This document shows positions 39,089 through 47,968 of a DNA stretch of 64,000 nt, piece by piece; within the stretch, counting starts at the first letter, position 1, and every line of letters starts with the position of its first letter. The DNA lies in the NCBI GenBank assembly GCA_030527795.1, contig JAUNAB010000002.1, forward strand, positions 62,001 to 126,000, written 5' to 3'. The translations under genes were made by a program, and so were the position numbers. This DNA comes from Pasteurellaceae bacterium (GTDB lineage: Bacteria > Pseudomonadota > Gammaproteobacteria > Enterobacterales > Pasteurellaceae). The notes below the pieces were generated by a model, which was not told the DNA's origin, searched no databases, and saw nothing but the letters and a program-made list of their open reading frames with translations.

Positions 39089-40495
39089 TTGAGTGATATT
39101 GCAGTAACAATCAGTCTGCTTTCTTTAGTCGCGGTAATTGGGCTAGGGTTCGGTTCGTTAAAAATTAAAGGCGTTGGGCTTAGTATTGGCGGCGTATTGT
39201 TTGGCGGGATTTTGGTGTCCCATTTTAACCATAAGTTTGGTTTAACCTTAGATGCACATACATTGCATTTTATCCAAGAATTTGGCTTAATCCTGTTTGT
39301 TTACAGTATCGGGATTAAAGTTGGTCCGACATTCTTTTCCTCTCTAAAAAGATCGGGATTAAAACTCAATGGGCTAGCGGTGTTAATTGTCCTATTAAAT
39401 ATCATTCTCGTCATTATTTTACACAAAACGAGTAATGTTCCTTTGGATATTCTACTTGGCATTTATTCGGGAGCGGTCACCAACACACCTTCACTGAGTG
39501 CAGGTCAACAAATTCTGGCAGAACTTGGAATGCAAGGCGTCAATGAAAGTATGGGGATGTCCTATGCAGTGGCGTACCCGTTCGGAATTTGTGGCATCTT
39601 GTTAACAATGTGGCTAGTTCGGATTTTCTTTAAAATTAAAATTAAGCAAGAAGCCGCTAAATTTGAATTAGAAATCGGCGAACAAATGCAACAAACCCCA
39701 ACAACACTCACGATTAAAGTGACAAATGGACACTTACATCAAGTTCAGCTACAACACGTCCCTGGGATAAAAAGCCAAAAAATGCAGTGCCTACAATTTA
39801 TTCGCAACGGTGTAAGCCTTGAACCCAACCTTGAGCAACATATTCGGGTTGATGATATGCTAAAACTTCAGGGTCCATCTGATTTAATGGATCGTGCCGT
39901 TGGAATGTTGGATAACGTACAAACTAAATTGCAACAAGTGCATATGTTGCCTATTTTCTTAGGAATTGGTTTAGGCGTGTTAATGGGTTCCATTCCCTTT
40001 AGTATTCCAGGAATGCCTGCGGATCTCAAACTAGGGTTAGCTGGAGGTCCACTCGTTGTTGCCTTACTTTTGGCGCGAATTGGCAATATCGGCAAACTCA
40101 ACTGGTTTATGCCACAAAGTGCTAACCTTGCTCTACGCGAACTCGGTATCGTGTTATTTTTATCAGCAGTCGGCTTAAAATCAGGTGCACATTTTATTGA
40201 AACCCTTACCCAAGGTGCAGGCCTAACTTGGATGAGCTACGGTGCGATCATCACCTTTGTGCCACTTATGACAGTGGGGCTAATCGCACGAGCCTATTAT
40301 AAAATGAATTATTTAAGTCTCTGTGGCTTACTAGCAGGTTCAATGACTGATCCCCCAGCGCTTGCATTCGCTAACGCGATTTGCCAAGACAGTGGTGCAG
40401 CGGCACTTTCCTATGCAACGGTTTATCCATTAGTAATGTTCCTCCGCATTATCTCACCACAATTACTTGCTATTTTGTTATGGGCGGGAATGTAA
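39089..40495 (+). CDS. yidE: YidE/AspT-family putative transporter, shortened form
   Basis: Membrane protein of 468 residues. Two blocks of about five to six helices (start to about 190, and about 290 to the end) flank a cytoplasmic region. E. coli and H. influenzae YidE are about 550 residues and carry two RCK_C (TrkA-C) domains between the membrane blocks. Here only about one domain's worth remains ([20 protein letters not shown] ... [21 protein letters not shown]), an in-frame loss of about 85 residues. The start appears to be TTG with GGAG 9-10 nt upstream. Substrate unknown; AspT homologs exchange dicarboxylates. Confidence 0.85.
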   Translation: MSDIAVTISLLSLVAVIGLGFGSLKIKGVGLSIGGVLFGGILVSHFNHKFGLTLDAHTLHFIQEFGLILFVYSIGIKVGPTFFSSLKRSGLKLNGLAVLIVLLNIILVIILHKTSNVPLDILLGIYSGAVTNTPSLSAGQQILAELGMQGVNESMGMSYAVAYPFGICGILLTMWLVRIFFKIKIKQEAAKFELEIGEQMQQTPTTLTIKVTNGHLHQVQLQHVPGIKSQKMQCLQFIRNGVSLEPNLEQHIRVDDMLKLQGPSDLMDRAVGMLDNVQTKLQQVHMLPIFLGIGLGVLMGSIPFSIPGMPADLKLGLAGGPLVVALLLARIGNIGKLNWFMPQSANLALRELGIVLFLSAVGLKSGAHFIETLTQGAGLTWMSYGAIITFVPLMTVGLIARAYYKMNYLSLCGLLAGSMTDPPALAFANAICQDSGAAALSYATVYPLVMFLRIISPQLLAILLWAGM

Positions 40496-40509
40496 TAAAA
40501 GCACCTAAC

Positions 40510-40543
40510 AAAAAACCGCGGTTGTTTTTGACCGCGGTTTTTA
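40510..40543. terminator. short-loop paired uptake-motif terminator between yidE and the siderophore receptor
   Basis: AAAAAACCGCGGT and its complement ACCGCGGTTTTT flank an 8-nt T-rich loop, between the convergent ends of yidE and the receptor gene. Unlike the other pairs it lacks the full A-tract on one arm. Confidence 0.7.
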
Positions 40544-40553
40544 ATTATATTAA

Positions 40554-42662
40554 TTAAAATTTATAGTCTAAAGAAACATTAATATTGCGACTTGCGCCAT
40601 AGTAACAATAATAATCACAGCCTGCTAAATAACGTCGGTTCCCTACATTGTCAATATTAAGTTGCATTCCAAATTTTTTATTAAACTGCTGACGAGCCAT
40701 TACATCTACCACTGTTGATGAGGGTACTTGCGCACCAGAATATAAAGACCCATTTGATGTCACACTATGTCCAACATAACGAATACCAGCACCTAAAGTT
40801 AGTCCTTCTAACACATTAAAGTGGTAGGCACTTTTTAGTGCAAATGTATGTGTTGGAATAAGTTCTAAACGTATGTTACCTGTAGATGTATCTTTATAAG
40901 CCTTAAGATAAGTATAGGCCAACGTAGCAGACCAATTTGGTGTTAAGTTTGCATCCGCTTGAACCTCAATACCTTTACGACGCACAAGATCTGTAGAACT
41001 TACCGTTGTCATCCCTGCTCCATCAGTTGTCGCGACTAATGCCCCTTTATCTTTTGCTTGGAAAGCAGCAACAGAAATGGTTCCATCTAACCACGTTGGA
41101 ACATATTTTACGCCAACTTCATATTGATGAGTAATATTCGGGTCATATAAACGCTGAGTTGAGCTTAATCCTACAGGTAAACGAAATGCTTCACTATAAC
41201 TAATATAAGGATTTAAACCTAATGGCCCTTCATACATTAATGATGCTGAATAAGAGGTATGATTCTTTTTAACGCTCGAAGTGCTCGTATATTCATCTTG
41301 TTTAGCACGATCATGACGAGCACCTAAACCTAATACAATTTGATCAAAGAATCGGGTCTGATTTTGTACATAAAAACCAAGTTGACGTGATTTTATATCT
41401 CTTCTTGGTGCAGAACTAACATCTTGCGTTTGGTTATAACCTGAATGATAAGCCAAAAGGTTTTCAGCACTAGTCAAGCCAGATGGAGTATAAAGTGCAT
41501 CAACTTTTTGATAACGATAATCGCTACCTATCACTAAGGTATTACTGATATTATCTCGCTTGAGATTCCATGTTACATGATTATCTATACTATGGGATTT
41601 TGATTTGCCATCATTAAATACTACACCACGGCTTACTGTATAATTTGCATCACTTGGCGCTATAGGAGAAAAACCGCTATAAACCGATGGATAAATATAA
41701 GATCCACGATGATAATTAGTATTTTCATTATAACGATAGCTACTATTAAATTCTAAACCATTTAGGAAGTTATGTTGAAATTCATAACCGATACTATACT
41801 GTCGGTTAGTTTCAATATCATTGGTTGGATCACCAAAATTTACATCGCGGGCATAATAAGAACCATTAGGTAAGGCTTTCAATGTTCCCTCTTGTGGATA
41901 AAAATTAGAACTTGGAATACCATGATCACGTTGATAGCTAGCTAATAAGCTTAAACGTGTATGATCTGTAATATCCCACTCTACACTTGGTGCAATATAT
42001 AAAGTTTCATTTTTAGTTGAGTCCCACTCACCATCTTTTCCACTATAACTGAAAACAGTACGATACCGTAAACTCTGATCTTGGTTCATTGCACCTGTAT
42101 AATCAACACCGATACCATATTGAGTCTTATTGCCCATATTAACTTTAAATAAACCTTGTCCAACATTTTCTTTATGAGCGCGTTTTGTTACATAGTTAAT
42201 TAATCCACCAGATTGTGCAGCGCCAAAAGTCATTGAATCTGCACCCTTTGTTACTTCAACAGCCTCTAAACCAAAGGTATCAATATAAGGTGTGAAAAAA
42301 CCATAACTAAATGTTGGTAACCCATTAACAGACTGTGATGCTTCTGCACCACGAATACGGAACCAGTTTGTATTAGTATCATTACCATAGACTTGATTAA
42401 TGAAACCTGCTTGATAACGCCCAATTTCATCGGCTTTACGAATATCTTGTTTATTTAACTCTTCTTCAGTTATCGCTACCGCAGATTTAGCTTGATGAAT
42501 AGGAACTTCACCCATTCTATACATAGAACCTGAACTGATAACATCAATGGTATCGAGTTGTTCAACACTATTTGATACATCTCCATTAACTTTATCTTGG
42601 ATAGCCATTGCCGGCATTGCCATCACAAATAATATTGCTTGTGCTAAAAGTGTTCTTTTCAT
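40554..42662 (-). CDS. TonB-dependent siderophore receptor, FhuA/FhuE type
   Basis: Outer membrane barrel of 702 residues. A signal peptide ending near AMA is followed by a TonB-box-like stretch (LDTIDVI), a plug domain (WFRIRGAEASQSVNGLPTF; VEVTKGADSMTFGAAQSGGLINYVTKR) and a beta-barrel ending in an aromatic residue (NINVSLDYKF). A cysteine pair lies in a late loop (GCDYYCYYG). It is downstream of fhuCDB on the same strand, as in Actinobacillus fhuCDBA, so a ferric hydroxamate is the likely ligand. It is separated from fhuB by 336 nt with its own Fur box, so it has its own promoter. Confidence 0.9.
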   Translation of the reverse strand: MKRTLLAQAILFVMAMPAMAIQDKVNGDVSNSVEQLDTIDVISSGSMYRMGEVPIHQAKSAVAITEEELNKQDIRKADEIGRYQAGFINQVYGNDTNTNWFRIRGAEASQSVNGLPTFSYGFFTPYIDTFGLEAVEVTKGADSMTFGAAQSGGLINYVTKRAHKENVGQGLFKVNMGNKTQYGIGVDYTGAMNQDQSLRYRTVFSYSGKDGEWDSTKNETLYIAPSVEWDITDHTRLSLLASYQRDHGIPSSNFYPQEGTLKALPNGSYYARDVNFGDPTNDIETNRQYSIGYEFQHNFLNGLEFNSSYRYNENTNYHRGSYIYPSVYSGFSPIAPSDANYTVSRGVVFNDGKSKSHSIDNHVTWNLKRDNISNTLVIGSDYRYQKVDALYTPSGLTSAENLLAYHSGYNQTQDVSSAPRRDIKSRQLGFYVQNQTRFFDQIVLGLGARHDRAKQDEYTSTSSVKKNHTSYSASLMYEGPLGLNPYISYSEAFRLPVGLSSTQRLYDPNITHQYEVGVKYVPTWLDGTISVAAFQAKDKGALVATTDGAGMTTVSSTDLVRRKGIEVQADANLTPNWSATLAYTYLKAYKDTSTGNIRLELIPTHTFALKSAYHFNVLEGLTLGAGIRYVGHSVTSNGSLYSGAQVPSSTVVDVMARQQFNKKFGMQLNIDNVGNRRYLAGCDYYCYYGASRNINVSLDYKF

Positions 42663-42748
42663 AAATATGTTCCTTAAATGATTTTAAGCTAAGCACATCA
42701 ACTTAGCCAAGTATAAATCACCATAAAATTTATGATGAAAATCAATCT

Positions 42749-42777
42749 GTTATTACGGAAATCATTTTCGTAATAAC
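42749..42777 (-). promoter_or_regulatory. hairpin in the 5' leader of the siderophore receptor gene
   Basis: GTTATTACG and CGTAATAAC, 9-bp perfect arms that extend by a G-T wobble and two A-T pairs to a 5-nt loop. It lies about 90 nt upstream of the receptor ATG and lacks a following T run, so it looks like a leader structure or operator rather than a terminator. Confidence 0.4.
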
Positions 42778-42877
42778 AACTCTGTGATAAAAATGCTTAA
42801 TAAGCATTGCGCTAATTTTGAGCTTACCACAAACCTTAATATTACCTATTACATCTCAAATCCCATAAGGTATCTCT

Positions 42878-42893
42878 AATGAGAATTATCATT
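42878..42893 (-). promoter_or_regulatory. Fur box upstream of the siderophore receptor gene
   Basis: On the minus strand AATGATAATTCTCATT contains AATGATAAT, the core of the Fur consensus GATAATGATAATCATTATC, in a partly palindromic setting. It lies in the 336-nt space between fhuB and the receptor gene, about 220 nt before the receptor start. Confidence 0.6.
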
Positions 42894-42998
42894 AAAGTAA
42901 TGATTGAAAATCAAAGCTATTTGCATTTAGATATGCACTGGCGAATTGTCAGTTCTAATCTAAATTTTGTCAATAAAAATCTACTAAATGGTTTCAGC

Positions 42999-44957
42999 TT
43001 ATACTTTTCTCATCACGATTAAGAAATAGGCACCTCCAATTAGCGTTGCAACCAACCCCGCTGGTACTTCATAAGGAAATAAAATCTGCCGCCCAATCCA
43101 ATCAGATAACAACATAATCACACTGCCAAGCAGGGCAGATAATAAAAGTTGCTGACGAGGCTGATAAGCACCTAGAAAACGCGTTAAATGAGGAACTAAT
43201 AAACCAATAAAACTTAAGGGGCCAATAATTAAGGTCGCTAATGCACTCAATATGGCACTAAAAAGAATTAAAATGAAACGAACGACCCGAATATTAAGCC
43301 CTAAGGATTGCGCTATTGGCGTTTGTAATGCTAATAACGCAAGCCATCGAATAAAAATCAGACTAAAACAGAGTAACAACAACGCCACAACCAAAAAGGG
43401 CAATGCTAATTCGGGCGATACTTGTTGAGTAGAGCCTGATACCCAAGCGATAAGCTGACTTGCCCGCGGATCATTACTTGCAATAGCAATGGTTTGTAAA
43501 CTCATAAAAAATGCAGCTAAACTAATTCCTGTTAGCAATACTTTTTCTGGCAACATTCCATTACGTTGATTAATTAACATTAATATCAATAAGGCTATAA
43601 CAGCACCTAAAATTCCTGCCCCCCAAAATATCGCGTTGTGTTGAGACGAAAAGACAAATAACACAACTAAAATACCCATACTCGCGCCTGATGACACACC
43701 CAATAATTCAGGGCTTGCCATTGGATTAAGTGTTAAACGTTGCAATATCACACCAGCAACTGCTAATAAAATGCCTACTGCAATAGCGGTAAGTACGCGT
43801 GGATAGCGTAAAACAAAAAAATCAGGCGAAAAATCCCAACGGAAAGACCAGCTTTGCTCACCTTTGCCCAAGCCGAGTGCAAGCAACAAGAATATCATAC
43901 TGAGTAATATCACAATTCCCCAAAACCGCGGTCTAAAATCTCGTCGTTTTTCAGGGGGATTTGAGGTTAAACGCCCCGTATGTGCTAAAGAGCGAAACAT
44001 TAACCACAATAATAACGGCGTACCTAATATTGCAGTAACAGCACCTGTGGGGAGATCTATTGCATAAAAAGTATTGAATAATTGTAACAATAAATCCGTA
44101 ATGCCAAGTAATAAAGCCCCTATTCCAAAAGCAGCAATAAGTTGCACTTTAAAATGACGAATGCCTAGTTGTCGCACAATGGTTGATGCAGCAAGCCCGA
44201 CAAACCCTAACATACCAACTGCACTCACTACCGTAGCAATAAGGTATGCTGAAATTAATACACCTATAATTCGCAATTTTCCAACTGGCACGCCAAAACT
44301 TTTAGCATTGCTTTCATTTAACGCTAACATACTTAATGGACGAATGAATAAACTGATCACAAGCACACAACCAACTAGTTGCACCGTTAAATATTGACTA
44401 TCACGCCAACTTTCTTGAGTTAACGAACCAGCCCCCCATTGCGCAAGTCCACGCGATTCTTCAGGGTAAAATAACATCATCGTACTGCTCAATGCGCCAA
44501 AATATAAATTCACTACCAACCCTGCTAAGATCAATACCAAAGGGGACATTGTTCGACGACAAGATAAGCTAAGCACAAGGGCTAAACTAATTCCTGCGCC
44601 TAAAAGTGCTATCAAACTATTGCTAAACCCCATACCTTGTGGCAAAAAAATAGCACATAAAAATAAACCTAATTGCGCTCCACTACTAATTCCAAGGGTA
44701 TTATCTGATGCTAACGGATTATTCATCACTTGTTGCAGTAATGAACTGGCTAATGCCAAACTGCCCCCAGCCAATAACGCAATATAAATCCGTGGTAAGC
44801 TATAACTTTGGATAAGCAAAATATCCAAATTTTCACTCATCTGAAATAATTCCAGTAGATGATGATTTTCACCCAGTTGGCGATGTAATAGACTAAAGAG
44901 GAGTGTAAAAAATAAAAATCCCAATACGCCCCATAACCAAAATTGACGATTTACCAT
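42999..44957 (-). CDS. fhuB: ferric hydroxamate ABC transporter permease FhuB
   Basis: Inner membrane permease of 652 residues made of two fused FecCD units, so one chain supplies both halves of the channel. Equivalent segments in each half: LPRIYIALLAGGSLALASSLLQQVMNNPLASDNTLGISSGAQLG and YPRVLTAIAVGILLAVAGVILQRLTLNPMASPELLGVSSGASMG. About 20 hydrophobic helices. Its start overlaps the fhuD stop by 7 nt. Confidence 0.96.
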   Translation of the reverse strand: MVNRQFWLWGVLGFLFFTLLFSLLHRQLGENHHLLELFQMSENLDILLIQSYSLPRIYIALLAGGSLALASSLLQQVMNNPLASDNTLGISSGAQLGLFLCAIFLPQGMGFSNSLIALLGAGISLALVLSLSCRRTMSPLVLILAGLVVNLYFGALSSTMMLFYPEESRGLAQWGAGSLTQESWRDSQYLTVQLVGCVLVISLFIRPLSMLALNESNAKSFGVPVGKLRIIGVLISAYLIATVVSAVGMLGFVGLAASTIVRQLGIRHFKVQLIAAFGIGALLLGITDLLLQLFNTFYAIDLPTGAVTAILGTPLLLWLMFRSLAHTGRLTSNPPEKRRDFRPRFWGIVILLSMIFLLLALGLGKGEQSWSFRWDFSPDFFVLRYPRVLTAIAVGILLAVAGVILQRLTLNPMASPELLGVSSGASMGILVVLFVFSSQHNAIFWGAGILGAVIALLILMLINQRNGMLPEKVLLTGISLAAFFMSLQTIAIASNDPRASQLIAWVSGSTQQVSPELALPFLVVALLLLCFSLIFIRWLALLALQTPIAQSLGLNIRVVRFILILFSAILSALATLIIGPLSFIGLLVPHLTRFLGAYQPRQQLLLSALLGSVIMLLSDWIGRQILFPYEVPAGLVATLIGGAYFLIVMRKV

Positions 44958-45841
44958 TGTTCTCCCCCAAACTGCAATGCGTGCAACAACGTATTAGCAA
45001 AACGTTGTGCTGAAGGTATTCCACCAAATGTCCAGACCGCGGGCAGAATTAAAGGATCTTTTGCCATTGATAAATGTTGCCATAAGGTATTATGTGCTAG
45101 CGTACTGTGAATATTTGCGGGGTAAGGTTTGATAACAACAAAACGACTATTTTCTGCCAATTTTGCTAATTGTGTCACTTCAACCAAACTAAATCCCCAT
45201 TGATTGACCGCGCCTTGCCACGCATTTTTAAACCCAAGTTGGGTTAATACCGTACCAAATAGGCTATTTTCACCATAAATACGCAAATGACGTTTATCAG
45301 CAAATTGCACCAAAATAATTGGACGATATATAAATGCTAATGCTTGTGCCTTAAGTTGTGTAATTTGATCCCAATAGTCTGCCATTAATTGATGAAATGC
45401 TTGTTGTCTTTCAATAAAAATCGCAATTTGTTGGGTAGCATCTAGCACATTTTGCCAAATATTGCCTTCACGATAAAAATCAACCCATTGCACTTTGCCA
45501 AAACGTTGTAATAATTCATTAGTACTTTTATAGAAAGAAGAATTAATAAATAGCAAATGCTGTGGAATAAAATGATGTCTCAATGCCAATAATTGTTCAG
45601 TATTCGGTTGCAGACGAATACCTAAATCAATGACATTATTCGCTAATTTAGGCTCGGCTACCCATACTTGATAACTTTTCTTATCCCCAACAGCCAAAGG
45701 TTGCTGACCTAATGCGACTAAAGTTTCTGCTGTTGTCCAATCTAATGTAGCAACAGAATAAGTCTCTGCTTTTACCCAATGCGTGAATAAAAACAACATT
45801 CCACATACAAAAAAATGGCTTAAAAAATTTCCGCGGTTCAT
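44951..45841 (-). CDS. fhuD: ferric hydroxamate periplasmic binding protein FhuD
   Basis: Periplasmic receptor of 296 residues with a signal peptide (MNRGNFLSHFFVCGMLFLFTHWVKA) and a class III binding-protein fold. YGENSLFGTVLTQLGFKNAWQG and LPAVWTFGGIPSAQRF are close to E. coli FhuD, including the aromatic residues lining the hydroxamate pocket. Its ATG overlaps the fhuC stop by one base (TAATG). A CCGCGG motif covers codons 2-3. Confidence 0.94.
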   Translation of the reverse strand: MNRGNFLSHFFVCGMLFLFTHWVKAETYSVATLDWTTAETLVALGQQPLAVGDKKSYQVWVAEPKLANNVIDLGIRLQPNTEQLLALRHHFIPQHLLFINSSFYKSTNELLQRFGKVQWVDFYREGNIWQNVLDATQQIAIFIERQQAFHQLMADYWDQITQLKAQALAFIYRPIILVQFADKRHLRIYGENSLFGTVLTQLGFKNAWQGAVNQWGFSLVEVTQLAKLAENSRFVVIKPYPANIHSTLAHNTLWQHLSMAKDPLILPAVWTFGGIPSAQRFANTLLHALQFGGEQW

Positions 45842-46617
45842 TAAAAAAAGCTCACAGGGCGATGATTCTTAGGATGGGTTATCACATTTAGTTCAATGCC
45901 ATAAATCTCTTGCAAAGATGGTGTATTCACAATTTGAAATGCATCGCCTTGTGCTAATAATTTACCACTATGTAAAGCAACTAAATGATCACAAAATTGT
46001 GACGCCAAATTAATATCGTGGATAACAATTATCACACCTAAATGAAGTTCTCGGCTTAGCTGTTGAATTAATTGCATCACTTCAACCTGATGAGCAATAT
46101 CTAATGCAGCTAAAGGTTCATCAAGTAATAAGAATTGGCTTTGTTGGGCTAATAACATAGCAAGCCAAATACGCGACCGTTCTCCACCCGATAACGTATC
46201 CACGAGCTGATTTGCAAATTGCTGTGTATGGGTACGTTCTAATGCTTCACTCACAGCTTGTCGGTCTTTTTCCGTCTCACGTCCAAATAAACCATTCCAC
46301 GCATAACGCCCCATTGCGATTAATTCACGAGCAGTTAAATTGGTTGCACTAGGTAAATGCTGTGGTAGATAGGCTACACGTTTTGCAAAATCACGACTTG
46401 ACCACTGATTAATATTTTTTCCATCAAGTAAAATAGTCCCTGCAGAAATAGGGTTTTGACGAGCCATTAATTTGATAAGCGTTGATTTCCCAGAGCCATT
46501 ATGCCCAATTAATCCATAGACTTTACCTAGTTCAAAATTAACAGAAATGGGCGATAACAGCGTGCATGAGTTTTTACCTTGAGAAATTGAAAAGGAAACT
46601 TGTTCAAGTTGAAACAC
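45841..46617 (-). CDS. fhuC: ferric hydroxamate ABC transporter ATPase FhuC
   Basis: Cytoplasmic ATPase of 258 residues. Walker A GHNGSGKS is at 38-45, signature LSGGE at 142-146 and Walker B LLLDEP at 163-168, with strong similarity to E. coli FhuC (VAYLPQHLPSATNLTARELIAMGRY). The most plausible start is a GTG (MFQLEQVSF). First gene of fhuCDB; the 72 nt between it and the upstream membrane-protein gene must hold its promoter, but I could not find a convincing Fur box there. Confidence 0.95.
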   Translation of the reverse strand: MFQLEQVSFSISQGKNSCTLLSPISVNFELGKVYGLIGHNGSGKSTLIKLMARQNPISAGTILLDGKNINQWSSRDFAKRVAYLPQHLPSATNLTARELIAMGRYAWNGLFGRETEKDRQAVSEALERTHTQQFANQLVDTLSGGERSRIWLAMLLAQQSQFLLLDEPLAALDIAHQVEVMQLIQQLSRELHLGVIIVIHDINLASQFCDHLVALHSGKLLAQGDAFQIVNTPSLQEIYGIELNVITHPKNHRPVSFF

Positions 46618-46689
46618 AATATACTACCGAGAAAAAGAAAATGGCATTCTAACTGAAAACCATTCCTATTTCAATCAGTTACCATTCTA

Positions 46690-47430
46690 TCATCTCAACC
46701 GATAAGTATTATGACGATTAATGCCGATAAATAAAATTAAACAAAGTAAGACAATTAAAGGGATAAATAGGCTATAAAAATCAATGTGTCGTTGTAGCAA
46801 AAAGGTGATGGTTGCCCCTAAGAAGAAATGGAAAATAACAAAAAAGTAGTGCAATGATTCGTGATATTTTTTTATAAAATCACGGCGATTTTTACAATAA
46901 TATAATGAAGCAAAAGTTGTGGACATTAATATATAGGTGCTAGTTACAACGGATGTATTAGTTGGGTATTTTGAACCACCGTGTTTAATAACAAAATTAT
47001 GTAAAAACATAAAAATTAAACCTAATGTAATCAATGGCATAATTGATGAACTGGGTTCAGCATTAAATATCCCGTTATTATATAACCTGTGCCCAATAAG
47101 AATAAATGCTAGCAATAAAAATGTATTAATTGTAAAAATAATGGAATAAAAAGTATGAGTCGGAATAGCCTCTATTTTAGGCTTGAATTTAATATAAAAA
47201 AATTGATAAATCGTTGAGATGAGAATCCAAATTAAGATAATCTGCAAATGAAACATTGAAGCAAAATTAAAATTCCCATCGCAAATATCAATCACGCTAA
47301 AGATCATATTTGAAGTCATATAACCGATTAATGCTTTATAAAAATACACAAAACTGATTACTTCGACTGAACCACCAATAAAACTCATTAAATAATGAAT
47401 TTTAAAACCTAAATTTCGATATAATCTCAT
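46690..47430 (-). CDS. DUF1275/YoaK-like membrane protein
   Basis: Membrane protein of 246 residues with about six hydrophobic helices. The N-terminal region SFIGGSVEVISFVYFYKALIGYMTSNMIFSVIDI has the shape of the YoaK/DUF1275 signature (a G-G-x-(D/E) segment, an aromatic-rich helix and a T-x-N motif). The function is unknown. The coding sequence is very A+T rich compared with its neighbours, which may reflect transfer or weak selection. It is upstream of fhuC on the same strand, and co-regulation is possible. Confidence 0.55.
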   Translation of the reverse strand: MRLYRNLGFKIHYLMSFIGGSVEVISFVYFYKALIGYMTSNMIFSVIDICDGNFNFASMFHLQIILIWILISTIYQFFYIKFKPKIEAIPTHTFYSIIFTINTFLLLAFILIGHRLYNNGIFNAEPSSSIMPLITLGLIFMFLHNFVIKHGGSKYPTNTSVVTSTYILMSTTFASLYYCKNRRDFIKKYHESLHYFFVIFHFFLGATITFLLQRHIDFYSLFIPLIVLLCLILFIGINRHNTYRLR

Positions 47431-47478
47431 TATGGGTTACCGACTTATTTTATCCAAAAAACGTTATTAAAAACCAGT

Positions 47479-47772
47479 TTAACGGGTAGATAATTGGAAA
47501 ATCATTGTTTCTGCTTGGCAACTAAATTCAAAATGTGCCGTTAATTGATAGCCACCATCAACTGATTGAATACGGCTCGTGATTTGGCAAGGCTCACTTT
47601 CCGCAGCGCGTGCTTTTTCTGTTAGATAATCCAACGCTTGTTGAGCCAATTCTTCCGTTGCATAAACTTGTTCGAAATCTACGCCACAGTCACTCCCATC
47701 AATAATAGTGCCGACATCAACACAACAGCAAGCTTTCACTTCTTCTGCTTTGCATAAATTTTTTTCGCTCAT
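47479..47772 (-). CDS. YfcZ/YiiS-family protein (DUF406)
   Basis: Small cytoplasmic protein of 97 residues with a Cys cluster (CKAEEVKACCCVDVGTIIDGSDC) and the family pattern YATEELAQQALDYLTEKARAAESEPC. Function unknown. Divergent from fadL, as in E. coli (yfcZ/fadL) and H. influenzae, which hints at a link to fatty-acid metabolism or shared regulation. Confidence 0.88.
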   Translation of the reverse strand: MSEKNLCKAEEVKACCCVDVGTIIDGSDCGVDFEQVYATEELAQQALDYLTEKARAAESEPCQITSRIQSVDGGYQLTAHFEFSCQAETMIFQLSTR

Positions 47773-47871
47773 GGTTTTTTCCTTAATGTAATGAAGTAAA
47801 TAATTGCAATTATTCTAACGATTTTCTTGTTTTTTTGCAAAAAATAAGCAGAAATTGAAAAAGTTCAGTTT

Positions 47872-47888
47872 AACTGGTCGGAACACTT
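47872..47888 (+). promoter_or_regulatory. candidate FadR site upstream of fadL
   Basis: AACTGGTCGGAACACTT matches the left half and ends of the FadR consensus AGCTGGTCCGAYNTGTT (12 of 16 fixed bases or nearly so). It is about 80 nt upstream of the fadL start, in the yfcZ/fadL divergent region. Confidence 0.4.
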
Positions 47889-47968
47889 TAGAAAAAGCGG
47901 AATTACATTTGCGCCCGCGATCGTCCTTCATTAAAATCGCCCCGAATTTACACAAAAGGAGTGCCTTA

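Noticed and set aside
46618-46689. Fur box upstream of fhuC
   Set aside because: The segment GAAATAGGAATGGTTTTC has some resemblance, but too many mismatches to the 19-bp consensus to call.
47855-47968. Upstream N-terminal extension of fadL
   Set aside because: The longer frame adds 38 residues before an intact signal peptide; AAAGGAG directly precedes the ATG at 47969.
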